A stretch of 64,000 nt of DNA from Vibrio echinoideorum (lineage in GTDB: Bacteria; Pseudomonadota; Gammaproteobacteria; Enterobacterales; Vibrionaceae). Numbering within the stretch: position 1 is the stretch's first letter; the number at the start of each line of letters is the position of its first letter. The stretch covers positions 1,364,001 to 1,428,000 of the forward strand of contig NZ_AP025484.1 in NCBI RefSeq assembly GCF_024347455.1. The letters run 5' to 3'. The notes below the pieces were generated by a model. It had not been told where the DNA came from. It worked only from the letters and a program-made list of their open reading frames with translations, and searched no databases. Of this stretch, positions 1 to 8,389 are shown in pieces. A program made the position numbers and the translations under genes.

Positions 1-361
1 CCAAGTCACTTCGCTTCCAGCTTTCATTGGCCATATGATTGAGCACCACATCGGCATACACATCAACACCGACGCTTTTTAATGCGGCGATCATTGTGGC
101 TAGATCTTGTTTGTTCCCCAAAGGAGAATCAATGGTTCGCAAATCTTGAGGTTGATAGCGAGCCCACCATTGGGTACCGCTGGATTTCATTGCAGGCGCG
201 ACGAGTACTTTCTTGTAACCCGCTTGAGCAATCTGATTGGCGTTGGCCGTTACGTCCGAATACTTCCAGTTGAAAGCGTGCAAAATGGTATCAGCGTAGG
301 TAACTGAACTGAAAGAACAAGCGGCAAGTGCGGATATGAGTAGGGTATTTATTGGTTTCAT
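1..361 (-). CDS. Alpha-amylase (GH13), N-terminal part, cut by window edge
   Basis: This is the first 120 codons of a secreted glycoside hydrolase that would cleave alpha-1,4-glucans outside the cytoplasm. Residues 1-23 form a signal peptide (MKPINTLLIS start, probable cleavage after TYA). The mature chain begins with a TILHAFNW strand, as in bacterial GH13 amylases. The motif DVVLNH at residues 104-109 is conserved region I of the family; its Asn and His line the active site and a calcium site. The reading frame is open to the first base, so the catalytic Asp/Glu/Asp region lies outside the window. It is divergent from the DMT permease at 629, with about 270 bp between them. Confidence 0.85.
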   Translation of the reverse strand, partial: MKPINTLLISALAACSFSSVTYADTILHAFNWKYSDVTANANQIAQAGYKKVLVAPAMKSSGTQWWARYQPQDLRTIDSPLGNKQDLATMIAALKSVGVDVYADVVLNHMANESWKRSDL

Positions 362-628
362 AGAACATATCTCTCATTATAAATTCACAAGAATGATATG
401 AGTGAAAGTGATAATTAAAATGATCGATAAATCAGAGTTGAATTAGCGTCACCTTCTGTTGGTGTCGATTTTATAAAACTGAGTCATAACCGATATTATG
501 TGGGATAAAGGCACGCATAACTGAAATGAGAATTAATTGAGTCAAGTTGACTATAACAAGACAAAGACTTTGGTCGGCGATTCTAAACTAAGTTATGATT
601 CCTTCTCCCTCAACCGATTGATATTTTT

Positions 629-1528
629 ATGCCTTCTTTCTCTTTTTCTCAGATCCCTGTTGGGGTTCGATTCATGATTCTCTCCGCTTTTGGATTCGCA
701 CTGATGTCAGCTTGTGTGAAGTACATTAGCAACTACGGCATACCAGTATTCGAAATCGTCGCAGCTAGGGCGTTGGTGTCGTTGATCATCAGCTATGTCG
801 ATGTGAAGCGCAAACGTATTTCTATTTGGGGCAACAACAAACCCCTCTTGTTCGTGCGTGGTACTGTCGGTACTGCGGCGCTAATGTGTGTTTACTATGC
901 TGTTACCACCTTGCCATTAGCAGAAGCCACCATTCTACAATACGTGCACCCCGTATTTACCGCACTGCTGGGCGTATTATTCCTCAAAGAACGCATCCAA
1001 AAATCGACCATGATCTGCATTGCATTTTGTCTGGCAGGATTATTGGTAATGGTACAACCGAGCATGAACAGTGGAGCGAGCAGCGAGTTACCATTATTCA
1101 GTATTATGCTGGCATTATGTGGCGCGTTTGGCAGCTCGATTGCCTATGTGATTGTGAGAAAGCTTAGCCAAACTGAAGACAGCTCGGTGATCATTTTCTA
1201 CTTCCCACTGGTTGCTCTGCCAATATCAACCGTTCTTATCTGGAACGATTTTGTGTGGCCGAACCTGTTCTTAACATTGATGTTGGTGCTGGTCGGGATT
1301 TTCACACAAATAGGTCAATACGGTTTAACCAAGGCGATGCAAACCCAAGCAGCAGGTAAAGCTTCGGCTTACTCATACGTTCAGATCGTATTCTCAGCAC
1401 TATTAGGAGTGTGGGTCTTTAACGAGATTCCATCGGTTTGGACATATCTAGGTGGTGGGCTGATCGTGACAGGCGCACTAATCAATGTGTTTGGTAAACA
1501 GTTATTGGTGCCATTTAAAGCTAAGTAG
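629..1528 (+). CDS. DMT superfamily (EamA) permease
   Basis: A 299-residue inner-membrane protein with about ten hydrophobic segments arranged as two EamA repeats (roughly residues 12-140 and 155-290). This is the normal size and fold for drug/metabolite transporters. The first helix follows FMILSAFGFALMS, and the second repeat contains the typical QYGLTKAMQTQ/AGKASAYSYVQ region. The substrate cannot be read from sequence; relatives export amino acids, metabolites or drugs. The start at 629 has only a weak ribosome binding site, but the hydrophobic N-terminus fits. A strong bidirectional terminator follows. Confidence 0.85.
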   Translation: MPSFSFSQIPVGVRFMILSAFGFALMSACVKYISNYGIPVFEIVAARALVSLIISYVDVKRKRISIWGNNKPLLFVRGTVGTAALMCVYYAVTTLPLAEATILQYVHPVFTALLGVLFLKERIQKSTMICIAFCLAGLLVMVQPSMNSGASSELPLFSIMLALCGAFGSSIAYVIVRKLSQTEDSSVIIFYFPLVALPISTVLIWNDFVWPNLFLTLMLVLVGIFTQIGQYGLTKAMQTQAAGKASAYSYVQIVFSALLGVWVFNEIPSVWTYLGGGLIVTGALINVFGKQLLVPFKAK

Positions 1529-1560
1529 TTAGCTGTCTATAGTTAGACTTAGACGCTTAA

Positions 1561-1584
1561 GCCAAACAGCCAAACAGCCAAACA
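1561..1584. repeat. Short tandem GCCAAACA repeat
   Basis: Three consecutive copies of the 8-nt unit GCCAAACA lie between the permease stop codon and its terminator. It is too short to imply a function and is probably slippage. Confidence 0.6.
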
Positions 1585-1594
1585 AATAAGATTA

Positions 1595-1630
1595 AAAAGG
1601 GCATTGCGGAGTATTCCGCAATGCCCTTTT
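1595..1630. terminator. Bidirectional intrinsic terminator
   Basis: A perfect 16-bp inverted repeat (1595-1610 with 1615-1630) has a GTAT loop, an A-run at its left end and a T-run at its right end. It lies between the permease (+) and the VOC gene (-), whose 3' ends converge. Confidence 0.9.
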
Positions 1631-1714
1631 CTGTAAATCTTTCCTAGCACCCTTTATTGGACGTTTTATTTGAACAAACTCGCTCTAGCAAACCAACTCG
1701 ATTAATGAGTTTTA

Positions 1715-2131
1715 TTACGTGGCATTGCGCAGTTTAGGATCATCACTCAGGTATTCTACGAACTCGATTTCAAAACCTGCCGGATCCACAAAGTAGACGT
1801 TTTTACGGTAAGGTTCTTCCGCTCCGGGTTTGGCTATTGGGAAGCCCGCATCAATAAGACGTTCAATCACACTCTCAATATTATTGGTCACATAAGCGAA
1901 GTGAGCGAGACCAACTGAGTGTCCGGCTAAGTCTCTATTTTCACCCTCTCCATGATCACTCATTGCGATATATTGATACTCATCGCCAAAGTGCAGCCAG
2001 TTACGTGGCTTGCCTGACCATTCACCTTTCCCTTCATCACGGACATACCAGTGAGGGAACGCCGCTTTGTAGAAAGTCAGCATTTCTGGGATGTCTTTGA
2101 CGACTAAATTCACATGTTCAAGTTGGATCAT
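1715..2131 (-). CDS. VOC family (glyoxalase/dioxygenase fold) protein
   Basis: A 138-residue cytoplasmic protein of the vicinal oxygen chelate superfamily, which covers glyoxalase I, dioxygenases and antibiotic-binding proteins. The two beta-alpha-beta-beta-beta modules are visible: LEHVNLVVKDIPEMLTFYK near the N-terminus, with His6 as a likely metal ligand, and VYFVDPAGFEIEFVEY near the C-terminus supplying a Glu ligand. The reaction is unknown. The start follows a good AAGGAGAG ribosome binding site. The gene sits behind a SoxR-type promoter (2171-2201), suggesting a role against redox-cycling or electrophilic compounds; that role is inference. Confidence 0.85.
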   Translation of the reverse strand: MIQLEHVNLVVKDIPEMLTFYKAAFPHWYVRDEGKGEWSGKPRNWLHFGDEYQYIAMSDHGEGENRDLAGHSVGLAHFAYVTNNIESVIERLIDAGFPIAKPGAEEPYRKNVYFVDPAGFEIEFVEYLSDDPKLRNAT

Positions 2132-2170
2132 TCTTCTCTCCTTAAAGTATTCTCGTAAGCAACGTTGTAT

Positions 2171-2201
2171 ATCCTAATACCTCAAGTTAAGTTGAGGTAA
2201 A
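2171..2201 (-). promoter_or_regulatory. SoxR-type (MerR family) operator-promoter
   Basis: The 18-bp dyad CCTCAAGTTAAGTTGAGG (plus strand, 2180-2197) differs by one base from the E. coli soxS SoxR box. On the minus strand it lies in a 19-bp spacer between TTTACC (2196-2201) and TAGGAT (2171-2176). A 19-bp spacer is the overlong arrangement that MerR/SoxR activators correct. It is about 40 bp upstream of the VOC start codon. Confidence 0.75.
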
Positions 2202-2405
2202 GGGTTAATTTACGTTTATTTTCAAGAACGTTTTTAGAGTCCAAATTGTTCTATTTTTTGATGCTATACAAACTTTAAGCATGAGAACTTTAATCACATA
2301 AGTTTTAAACAATAGACGTTAAGTTTAGACGACCTACCCCAAACTGACTTCCTGATCATGCGGCTTGTTAAGCTCGTTTCTTAATTCTGTAATGATTCAA
2401 AAACA

Positions 2406-2432
2406 AAAAGCGAACCACTTAGGTTCGCTTTT
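2406..2432 (-). terminator. Intrinsic terminator after the second DMT permease
   Basis: An 11-bp stem (2406-2416 with 2422-2432) with a 5-nt loop is followed on the minus strand by a T-rich run. It ends transcription of the gene at 2486-3379. Confidence 0.85.
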
Positions 2433-2485
2433 CTTTCATCTAGCACGTTTCGTCTTTGCAATACGCGGCGGTTAAGCCGCAGATA

Positions 2486-3379
2486 TTATGACTTGGGCTG
2501 ATCCACTTCTACATCGAGGGGGGTTCTGTTCCCTAGACTAAAGAACTTCTTCCATTTAATCGGCATCATTGGAATAACAATGAGGCTGATACCAACCAGT
2601 GTCAGAATATCGGGGATCTCGTCAAACCACATCACGCCAAACAAGGTTACAAACACTAACCCCGAGTATTCTGCGAGCGCAATTTGGTTTGCTGGAGCCT
2701 TTTTATACGCGACCACCACCAATGCATGATAGCCAAGAACAAATAGATTGATTGCCATGATCCACCCCAAATGACGCCATTCAATCGCAGCCCATGCTGG
2801 CAATGCAAACGCCAGTGCAAGTGGCAGAGTCATAACACTAGTCCAAAATAAGGTCGAGATAATGTGTTGTTCGGCGTTCAAACGCTTAATCAAAATATTA
2901 CCAACACCCATTGCAAGCGCACTGCCTAGCCCTGCAATCGCCGCCCAGTGAAATTGCTCAGGACGCAACACAATTAGCACACCCACGAAACCTATCAATG
3001 TCGCGATCACTTTTGATGATGTCGGCCTTTCTTTCAACAACACAATAGACAGAGGAAGCATCAGGATTGGCCCAACATAGAACATCGCGTTCGCTGTCGC
3101 CAAGGTAAGGTGTGTAATGGCAATCATCGCACAACCACTACCCACTAATATAAATTGAGCCCGTAAAAAATTGATGCGGCAACCGCCTTGCATGCGAGTT
3201 TCTTTAGGGAGCTTTAGCCAAAAAGGAAGCAACAGCATCACGCTCAATAACTGACGAATAAACACGTACTGAAACGTGGGAACTTCACCATTGAGTATTT
3301 TTAATGAGACATCAGAAAAAGACGCCAATAGGTTTGCAAATACCAAAAGCAAAATGGCGTGGTTGGTGACTTTATTCAT
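2486..3379 (-). CDS. DMT superfamily (EamA) permease
   Basis: A 297-residue polytopic inner-membrane protein with two EamA repeats and about ten hydrophobic segments. The segment VFANLLASFSDVSLKIL begins helix 1, and LLKERPTSSKVIATLIGFVGVLIVLRP is split over the typical end of repeat 1. It is distinct from the permease at 629 (a different subfamily), so this is not a local duplication. The substrate is unknown. The tail after the last helix is short and hydrophilic (KKFFSLGN...). The start has a weak ribosome binding site but gives the expected length. Confidence 0.85.
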   Translation of the reverse strand: MNKVTNHAILLLVFANLLASFSDVSLKILNGEVPTFQYVFIRQLLSVMLLLPFWLKLPKETRMQGGCRINFLRAQFILVGSGCAMIAITHLTLATANAMFYVGPILMLPLSIVLLKERPTSSKVIATLIGFVGVLIVLRPEQFHWAAIAGLGSALAMGVGNILIKRLNAEQHIISTLFWTSVMTLPLALAFALPAWAAIEWRHLGWIMAINLFVLGYHALVVVAYKKAPANQIALAEYSGLVFVTLFGVMWFDEIPDILTLVGISLIVIPMMPIKWKKFFSLGNRTPLDVEVDQPKS

Positions 3380-3659
3380 ACGGAAACAGAATTACACATT
3401 TGTCATACAATTATGGGCAAGCATAATACATGAGAATGGCAAATAAGTAACTCGATTCAAACTTCATCTTCAGAACAGAAGAATAAGACTCTCTGGATTG
3501 GCACTAAACCCTATTTGCTCAAAAAAAATTTGTAAGTGAGAGGCTCTTTGTAAATAGACTCGCTTACTCTCCCCTGTGATCGGAATAGAAAGTAAAACCG
3601 TAGTTAATTGAAATACAAGCACTTAGAATTTTTCATCGACTGCGCAACGGGAGTAGTAC

Positions 3660-3926
3660 ATGGACAACAGAATCACCATTATTGAATTTCTTAGAGTGTT
3701 TGATTGCATTCGCTCCTCTGGAAAGCAATTAGATAGCAAATATCAATTTGGCGAGATGTTTGCGTGGCACGACTATGACGGCTATACCTGTTGGCTAAGC
3801 TACAGAGACGTTACGGTGACACTGATGTTCCACGGCTCATTGAAGATCGAATACGACAAAGCATCGAACTATGAAGACTTCATCAAGCGTTGTTTAGCTA
3901 TGCTTGAAACTGAACCGTCTTCATAA
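3660..3926 (+). CDS. Small protein resembling DUF3081
   Basis: An 88-residue soluble protein of unknown function. The central pattern AWHDYDGYTCWLSYRDVTVTL, split around DYDGYT, resembles the DUF3081 family known from Vibrio and other marine gammaproteobacteria; this assignment is from memory and moderate. There is no signal peptide or membrane segment. GGGAG lies about 7 nt before the ATG. It precedes the CIA30 gene by about 60 bp and may be co-transcribed with it. Confidence 0.7.
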   Translation: MDNRITIIEFLRVFDCIRSSGKQLDSKYQFGEMFAWHDYDGYTCWLSYRDVTVTLMFHGSLKIEYDKASNYEDFIKRCLAMLETEPSS

Positions 3927-3985
3927 GTTACCCATCGCTATCGAGTAAAGAACGCATAGTCTACAGGGAAAGAGTGGAGAAGTTC

Positions 3986-4609
3986 ATGAACGGAACCAAT
4001 TGTAAAACGCGGTTACCCCCTAGGTTAACCTCACCTTTACTCCTTCTACTTAGTCTACATTCGTTAAGTCTTAAGGCAGATGCAACAGGGACAAACATGA
4101 TCGACTTTACACAAGCTAGTGAGCATCAAAACTGGACAGTGACCAACGACGATGTAATGGGCGGCATCTCAACAGGCGAGCTCATTTATCTCAATAACAT
4201 GAGTCGATTTAGGGGAGAGCTCTCGTTAGAAAACAATGGTGGTTTCAGTTCTGTAAAGCGCTCCATTGAATCACCTGACCATGGAATAGATAGTGCAGAG
4301 CTGATATTCGTTGGTGATGGTCACACCTACCAACTGAGGTTCACAACATCGAAGGAGGGTAATCGAGTTCAATACAAACACGATTTCGATACCATTAAGG
4401 GACAGCAGCTTAACAAGACCTTCCACTTCAATGATTTTCAAGCGGTGTTCAGAGGTCGGTTACTGAGCTATGCGCCGGAACTTAAGGCACAAGACATGAA
4501 GCAAATTGGCTTTTTGATTGCAGACAAACAGCCCTCGCCTTTTGAGCTAGACCTAATACAGCTTCACTTCAAAACATTGCAACCTATCCCATCACCAGAA
4601 GCTAACTAA
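3986..4609 (+). CDS. CIA30-domain exported protein
   Basis: A 207-residue protein with an N-terminal signal-like segment (residues about 13-34, rich in Leu) followed by a CIA30 domain, named for the mitochondrial complex I assembly factor NDUFAF1. Diagnostic parts are WTVTNDDVMGGIS, GGFSSVKRS and the C-terminal IGFLIADKQPSPFELDL. In bacteria the family is uncharacterised and has a galactose-binding-like beta-sandwich fold. The start at ATG 3986 is preferred because GGAGAA lies just upstream; the frame also offers an in-frame GTG at 3974. Confidence 0.8.
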   Translation: MNGTNCKTRLPPRLTSPLLLLLSLHSLSLKADATGTNMIDFTQASEHQNWTVTNDDVMGGISTGELIYLNNMSRFRGELSLENNGGFSSVKRSIESPDHGIDSAELIFVGDGHTYQLRFTTSKEGNRVQYKHDFDTIKGQQLNKTFHFNDFQAVFRGRLLSYAPELKAQDMKQIGFLIADKQPSPFELDLIQLHFKTLQPIPSPEAN

Positions 4610-4624
4610 ACCGCACACAAACAA

Positions 4625-4669
4625 AAGCCCCTGATACCTTTTTGACTAACAACAAGATATCAAGGGCTT
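4625..4669. terminator. Bidirectional hairpin between convergent genes
   Basis: An imperfect 16-bp stem (4625-4640 with 4654-4669, two mismatches) lies between the CIA30 gene and the oxidoreductase gene, which converge. The U-tracts are weak. Confidence 0.55.
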
Positions 4670-4723
4670 CTTCTATTTAAACCGTCAACGATTCAAAACA
4701 ATGGCGGATTAAAACATCAGCGA

Positions 4724-5749
4724 TTAGTATTTGATGGCTGTTTTACCAATCGACGCACTGCTTTCAATACGTTGGTGTGCATCTTTAATTGTGTCCACAC
4801 TAAAGCCACCTAGGGTCGTGGTCAGCGTCGATTTAATACGGCCCGCATCAATCAGATTCGCTGCTTGGAATAAGATATCTTGTTGCTTCTGGATATCGTC
4901 GGTGTTGAACAGTGAACGTGTAAACATCAATTCCCAAATAAAGCCTGCTGATTTGCCTTGCAGCGCTGATAAGTCAATCCCGCCATCGAACTCTACAATC
5001 GAACTGATCAGGCCTTGTGGCGCAATCAGCTCTACCATTGCATCCCAATGACCTTTGGTATCTGCAACATTAAAGATGTAGTCGACATGTTGAATGCCCT
5101 GCTCTCGCACAGACTCAACCAAATTACGGTGATTAACCACATGGTCAGCCCCCATGTCTCTTACCCACTGTTCCGTTTCAGGTCTTGAAGCTGTTGCGAT
5201 AACATTTAAGTTAGTGAGTTGCTTAGCCAGTTGAATAGTGATCGAACCTACACCGCCCGCTCCACCAATGATCAGGATAGACTTTTTCTCTTCAGGACGA
5301 ACACGCAGACGATCGAACAATGCTTCCCACGCCGTAAGTGTTGCTAGTGGCATAACTGCAGCCGCTTCATCAGAAAGGCTCTTAGGCGCTTTAGCGGTAA
5401 TACGGTAGTCCACAGCTTGGTATTCTGCGTTGGCACCCATACGCGTTACATCACCCGCATAGTACACACGGTCGCCAACCTCAAAACCTTCAACGTCTAG
5501 GCCTTTTGCAACCACTTCCCCTACTGCGTCATAGCCAAGCACTTTAGGTTGTTCGAGTGTTTTATCCTTGGCATTGCGAATACGAATTTTTGCGTCTGCA
5601 GGGTTGATAGAAGTCGCGCTCACTTTTACCAACAAGTCATTATTTTTTAGTTCTGGTAGGCTTGTTTCAAATTCAAACAAACTCTCTTGCTCAGTAATAG
5701 CGAATGACTGAGTAAATCCGATAGCTTTCATTTTTGATGGTAATGACAT
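4724..5749 (-). CDS. MDR-family NADPH oxidoreductase (zinc-type alcohol dehydrogenase-like)
   Basis: A 341-residue soluble oxidoreductase of the medium-chain dehydrogenase/reductase superfamily, the quinone oxidoreductase/enoyl reductase branch (COG0604). It has a GroES-like fold at residues 8-125 with LGYDAVGEVVAKG and VGDRVYYAGD. A Rossmann domain follows with the NADPH-binding motif GGAGGVGS at residues 162-169. The Cys/His ligands of the catalytic and structural zinc sites of true alcohol dehydrogenases are absent, so it is probably zinc-independent. GGAGAAAGCACC precedes the ATG. Upstream lies a dyad identical in its arms to one beside the LysR gene at 6940, so it is probably regulated by that protein. 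Confidence 0.85.
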   Translation of the reverse strand: MSLPSKMKAIGFTQSFAITEQESLFEFETSLPELKNNDLLVKVSATSINPADAKIRIRNAKDKTLEQPKVLGYDAVGEVVAKGLDVEGFEVGDRVYYAGDVTRMGANAEYQAVDYRITAKAPKSLSDEAAAVMPLATLTAWEALFDRLRVRPEEKKSILIIGGAGGVGSITIQLAKQLTNLNVIATASRPETEQWVRDMGADHVVNHRNLVESVREQGIQHVDYIFNVADTKGHWDAMVELIAPQGLISSIVEFDGGIDLSALQGKSAGFIWELMFTRSLFNTDDIQKQQDILFQAANLIDAGRIKSTLTTTLGGFSVDTIKDAHQRIESSASIGKTAIKY

Positions 5750-5824
5750 GGTGCTTTCTCCGTAAATTTGATGAGTTAATCTTAGAGAACTCTCACTCTA
5801 GATAAACAGTCTAGCTTTTGAATG

Positions 5825-5847
5825 ATTATCAAATATTTTTTGACAAT
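5825..5847. promoter_or_regulatory. Dyad operator, copy 1 (candidate LysR site)
   Basis: ATTATCAAA-N5-TTTGACAAT, an imperfect inverted repeat 76 bp upstream of the MDR oxidoreductase start. The same arms and spacer length recur at 6804-6826. The geometry fits the T-N11-A sites of LysR-type regulators. Confidence 0.65.
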
Positions 5848-5904
5848 CGTATTACCGCTGCTGCGCAACACGACAATCTAATGGTCTTGCCAACGACATT
5901 GAGG

Positions 5905-6690
5905 TTAAATCAGGCCTTTCTCAATCAACCAATCACGCGTTACTTCATCTTGTGGCTTACCTTCGCGGCAAACTTTGTAATCGAGCTCTGCGATAATGTC
6001 ATTTGAGAAGCGTAGTGAATCCAACTCCTGAATCTGCTCTTCGTTGAACAAACCTTGCTTGTCACCTCTTAAAAGAAGTACCGCTCTGTCAACGATTCCG
6101 AGTAAGCCTTTAGGCTCTTTAAGTTCTCGAATATCATAGCGATAATGTAAGAATTGCGGTTTCCACAGGGGCACGATTACCCACTCTTTATTAGCCACTG
6201 CACTTTCAAAAGCATCAAAGCAATCGGCTTCACTGCCAGGGAAAAATTCGTAGCCCGCATCGCTAAGCCCGTACTCTTTCATCATCTGAATGGAGAAACG
6301 TGTGATACCTGCTCCCGGGTTGATCCCCTGAATTTGGGAGATCATCCTCTCTGCTACTTCAGGCTTTAACAGGTCAGCGACTTCAGAAACCGCTTCTTCA
6401 GGGACATAATCAGGTACACCCCATAACGCGTAAGGTTCATAATGCAGTCCAAGTTCTATCAACGGTTCTACTTCTTCAACATCTGCTTTGTAAATTCCAT
6501 GGCTTGAAGGGAGCCAAGCAGACGAGAGCATATCTATTTCACCCGTTTTAAGTTTTTCAAAGTTCTCCTGATGTGGAGAGAAAATGCGCTCTACCTCAAA
6601 ACCCATGGTTTTCAATACATTGGCAACCAATGAAGCGGTCGTACGGTGGAACGACAAATCCGTTACACCCATTGTGATTTTCTTAGTCAT
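5905..6690 (-). CDS. Glycine betaine/proline-type substrate-binding protein without a signal peptide
   Basis: A 261-residue protein of the OpuAC/ProX substrate-binding family (COG2113), which binds quaternary ammonium compounds for ABC transporters. The family pattern is visible in MGVTDLSFHRTTASLVANVL, TGEIDMLSSAWLPSSHGIY, INPGAGITRFS and WVIVPLWKPQFL. It begins directly with the first beta strand: there is no signal peptide or lipobox, and AGGGGGATAAG sits correctly before this ATG, so the missing leader is real. No permease or ATPase gene is nearby. It may act as a cytoplasmic binding or sensing protein. It is divergent from a LysR regulator, with a shared operator midway. Confidence 0.8.
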   Translation of the reverse strand: MTKKITMGVTDLSFHRTTASLVANVLKTMGFEVERIFSPHQENFEKLKTGEIDMLSSAWLPSSHGIYKADVEEVEPLIELGLHYEPYALWGVPDYVPEEAVSEVADLLKPEVAERMISQIQGINPGAGITRFSIQMMKEYGLSDAGYEFFPGSEADCFDAFESAVANKEWVIVPLWKPQFLHYRYDIRELKEPKGLLGIVDRAVLLLRGDKQGLFNEEQIQELDSLRFSNDIIAELDYKVCREGKPQDEVTRDWLIEKGLI

Positions 6691-6803
6691 CTTATCCCCC
6701 TAGATCGTAGGCTTCGTCCATACGGTGTGTACTGCGCTACGTTGTCGATAGGGGAAATGATAGTGAGAAAATTACTAATGAAAAACAGCTTCACATTTGA
6801 ATT

Positions 6804-6826
6804 ATTATCAAATTAATTTTGACAAT
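6804..6826. promoter_or_regulatory. Dyad operator, copy 2 (candidate LysR site)
   Basis: ATTATCAAA-N5-TTTGACAAT, with arms identical to copy 1 at 5825-5847. It lies exactly midway between the divergent starts of the binding protein (6690) and the LysR gene (6940), 125 bp from centre to each. This is the classic place for a LysR autoregulatory and activation site. Confidence 0.7.
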
Positions 6827-6939
6827 TAAGAGTTTGAAGCTAAGTTAGAAGCGACAAGTAGAGATAACCCATTTGCAGATTGTGAGCGGGAAATATCCCA
6901 ACCCCATGTTTAGAACATAATTCAATACAGGTAGATAAC

Positions 6940-7872
6940 ATGCTTCTTGAAGACTTACAGGTCATTTTGAAAGTGGCGGAGTTTCGCAGTATCACTGCAG
7001 CAGCCACCAACCTTGATATGCGTACTGCCACCGCGAGCGCTGCCGTAAAACGTGTTGAAGCCGCGTTAGGCGCTGAACTATTTGTAAGAACCACTCGCCA
7101 CTTAAGGCTCTCTTCAGCAGGCGAACGCTATTTACCTGAATGTGAACAAGCCTTAAAAATGTTAGAACAAGCGAAGCTCAACATGCGAGAAGAGTTGGGC
7201 ATCGTTGACGGTGAGATCCGTATTGCGCTTTCATCGGATCTAGGGCGAAACTTAATCACACCTTGGCTTGATGAATTTTTACTGGAATACCCTAACGCCG
7301 CACTACGTACTAGCATCAGCGATAGCAATATCGATTTTTACCGTGATTCTGTTGATATGGCACTGCGCTATGGTTCGCCAAATGACGCCAACATGTACGG
7401 TTTTAAGATATGCGATGTTCCTAGGGTATTGTGCGCCACTCCTGAATACTTGGCAGACAGGGGCACACCCAATGAACCTAGTGACTTAACTCAGCACAAT
7501 GGTTTGCTCTACCAACTTCATGACATATTGCAAGACGAGTGGATATTTAACGATGGTACTCAAGATCACAAAGTGAAACTAAAGGGCAATCGCGCATCTA
7601 ACGACGCCGATTTGGTGAGACGTTGGTGTATTGCAGGGAAAGGGGTCGCGATAAAATCTTGTCTCGATATGTCGAACCATTTACTTTCGGGTGATGTTGT
7701 CAATGTTATGCCCGAATATAAACCAACATCAACAGAGCTATGGTTAGTGTGTCCAAGCCGACAATCAATCACTCCGACCGTTCGCTTGTTAAGAGATTTG
7801 TTTCGAGGTAAAACCGCAAACATCCTCTCTCAATTGAGTGATCAAGGCATCTTAGAAACCAAAATATCATAG
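6940..7872 (+). CDS. LysR family transcriptional regulator
   Basis: A 310-residue DNA-binding regulator. Residues 1-60 form the winged helix-turn-helix (DLQVILKVAEFRSITAAA, then RVEAALGAELFVRTTRHLRL, read with gaps). A linker helix and a periplasmic-binding-protein-like effector domain (about residues 90-300) follow. The family usually acts as a tetramer, recognising T-N11-A dyads and responding to a small molecule. The gene is divergent from the binding protein at 5905-6690, and a duplicated dyad lies in this gap and before the MDR oxidoreductase. I infer that it controls both. AGGTAG precedes the ATG. Confidence 0.9.
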   Translation: MLLEDLQVILKVAEFRSITAAATNLDMRTATASAAVKRVEAALGAELFVRTTRHLRLSSAGERYLPECEQALKMLEQAKLNMREELGIVDGEIRIALSSDLGRNLITPWLDEFLLEYPNAALRTSISDSNIDFYRDSVDMALRYGSPNDANMYGFKICDVPRVLCATPEYLADRGTPNEPSDLTQHNGLLYQLHDILQDEWIFNDGTQDHKVKLKGNRASNDADLVRRWCIAGKGVAIKSCLDMSNHLLSGDVVNVMPEYKPTSTELWLVCPSRQSITPTVRLLRDLFRGKTANILSQLSDQGILETKIS

Positions 7873-7908
7873 GCTCTCATGCCGAATAGAGATTAGAGGC
7901 CGAGATAG

Positions 7909-7944
7909 AAAAAAGGCGCTAACGAACTATCTTCCGTTAACGCC
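7909..7944 (-). terminator. Intrinsic terminator for the Cys-rich small protein
   Basis: A 10-bp stem with one mismatch (7915-7924 with 7935-7944) is followed on the minus strand by six T residues. It lies between the convergent LysR gene and the gene at 8003. Confidence 0.7.
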
Positions 7945-8002
7945 TCAAATAAACCGAACATCACGCAATGCAAATGGGCATGTTTACTTTAAATGTGAGT
8001 GC

Positions 8003-8389
8003 TTAATTTGACTCTTCTTCAACGTCGCAGTCTGCACAGCACTGAAGAGCAATTTCATGTTCGAAGGTGATTGTATCTTTACCTTCTTCTAATAGCTCTG
8101 CGATTTCATCCGCGACTTCTTTCTCATCATCCGCTTCGATTTCACTCGCTAGCTCTTCTTCTGAGTAACCGAAGAAATTCAGTAACAAGTACTCACGAGC
8201 TTCATCTTTAGTACAAACCACGTTTGCAGAGAGATCAGATGGAATCTCACCTTGTGCCAGAGTCGCCGTCACTTGTGCTATAGCATCATCTTTCATTGCA
8301 GGCGTTAACCAACCAAGATCAGTACTTACAGTCGTTTTTTTACAGTCGAAACAAGGCAGTTGGTGAAAGTAGTATTGAAAAGTAGTCAT
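8003..8389 (-). CDS. Acidic Cys-rich small protein of unknown function
   Basis: A 128-residue soluble protein that I do not recognise. It carries a CFDC pair at residues 13-16, a lone Cys59, and CCADC at residues 117-121, a pattern that would suit zinc or iron-sulfur binding. The region 76-110 is very acidic and helical (EEELASEIEADDEKEVADEI). The start at ATG 8389 is chosen because AAGAAGAA lies about 8 nt upstream; an in-frame ATG at 8443 would add 18 residues but has no such site. There is no signal peptide. It is followed by its own terminator. Confidence 0.65.
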   Translation of the reverse strand: MTTFQYYFHQLPCFDCKKTTVSTDLGWLTPAMKDDAIAQVTATLAQGEIPSDLSANVVCTKDEAREYLLLNFFGYSEEELASEIEADDEKEVADEIAELLEEGKDTITFEHEIALQCCADCDVEEESN

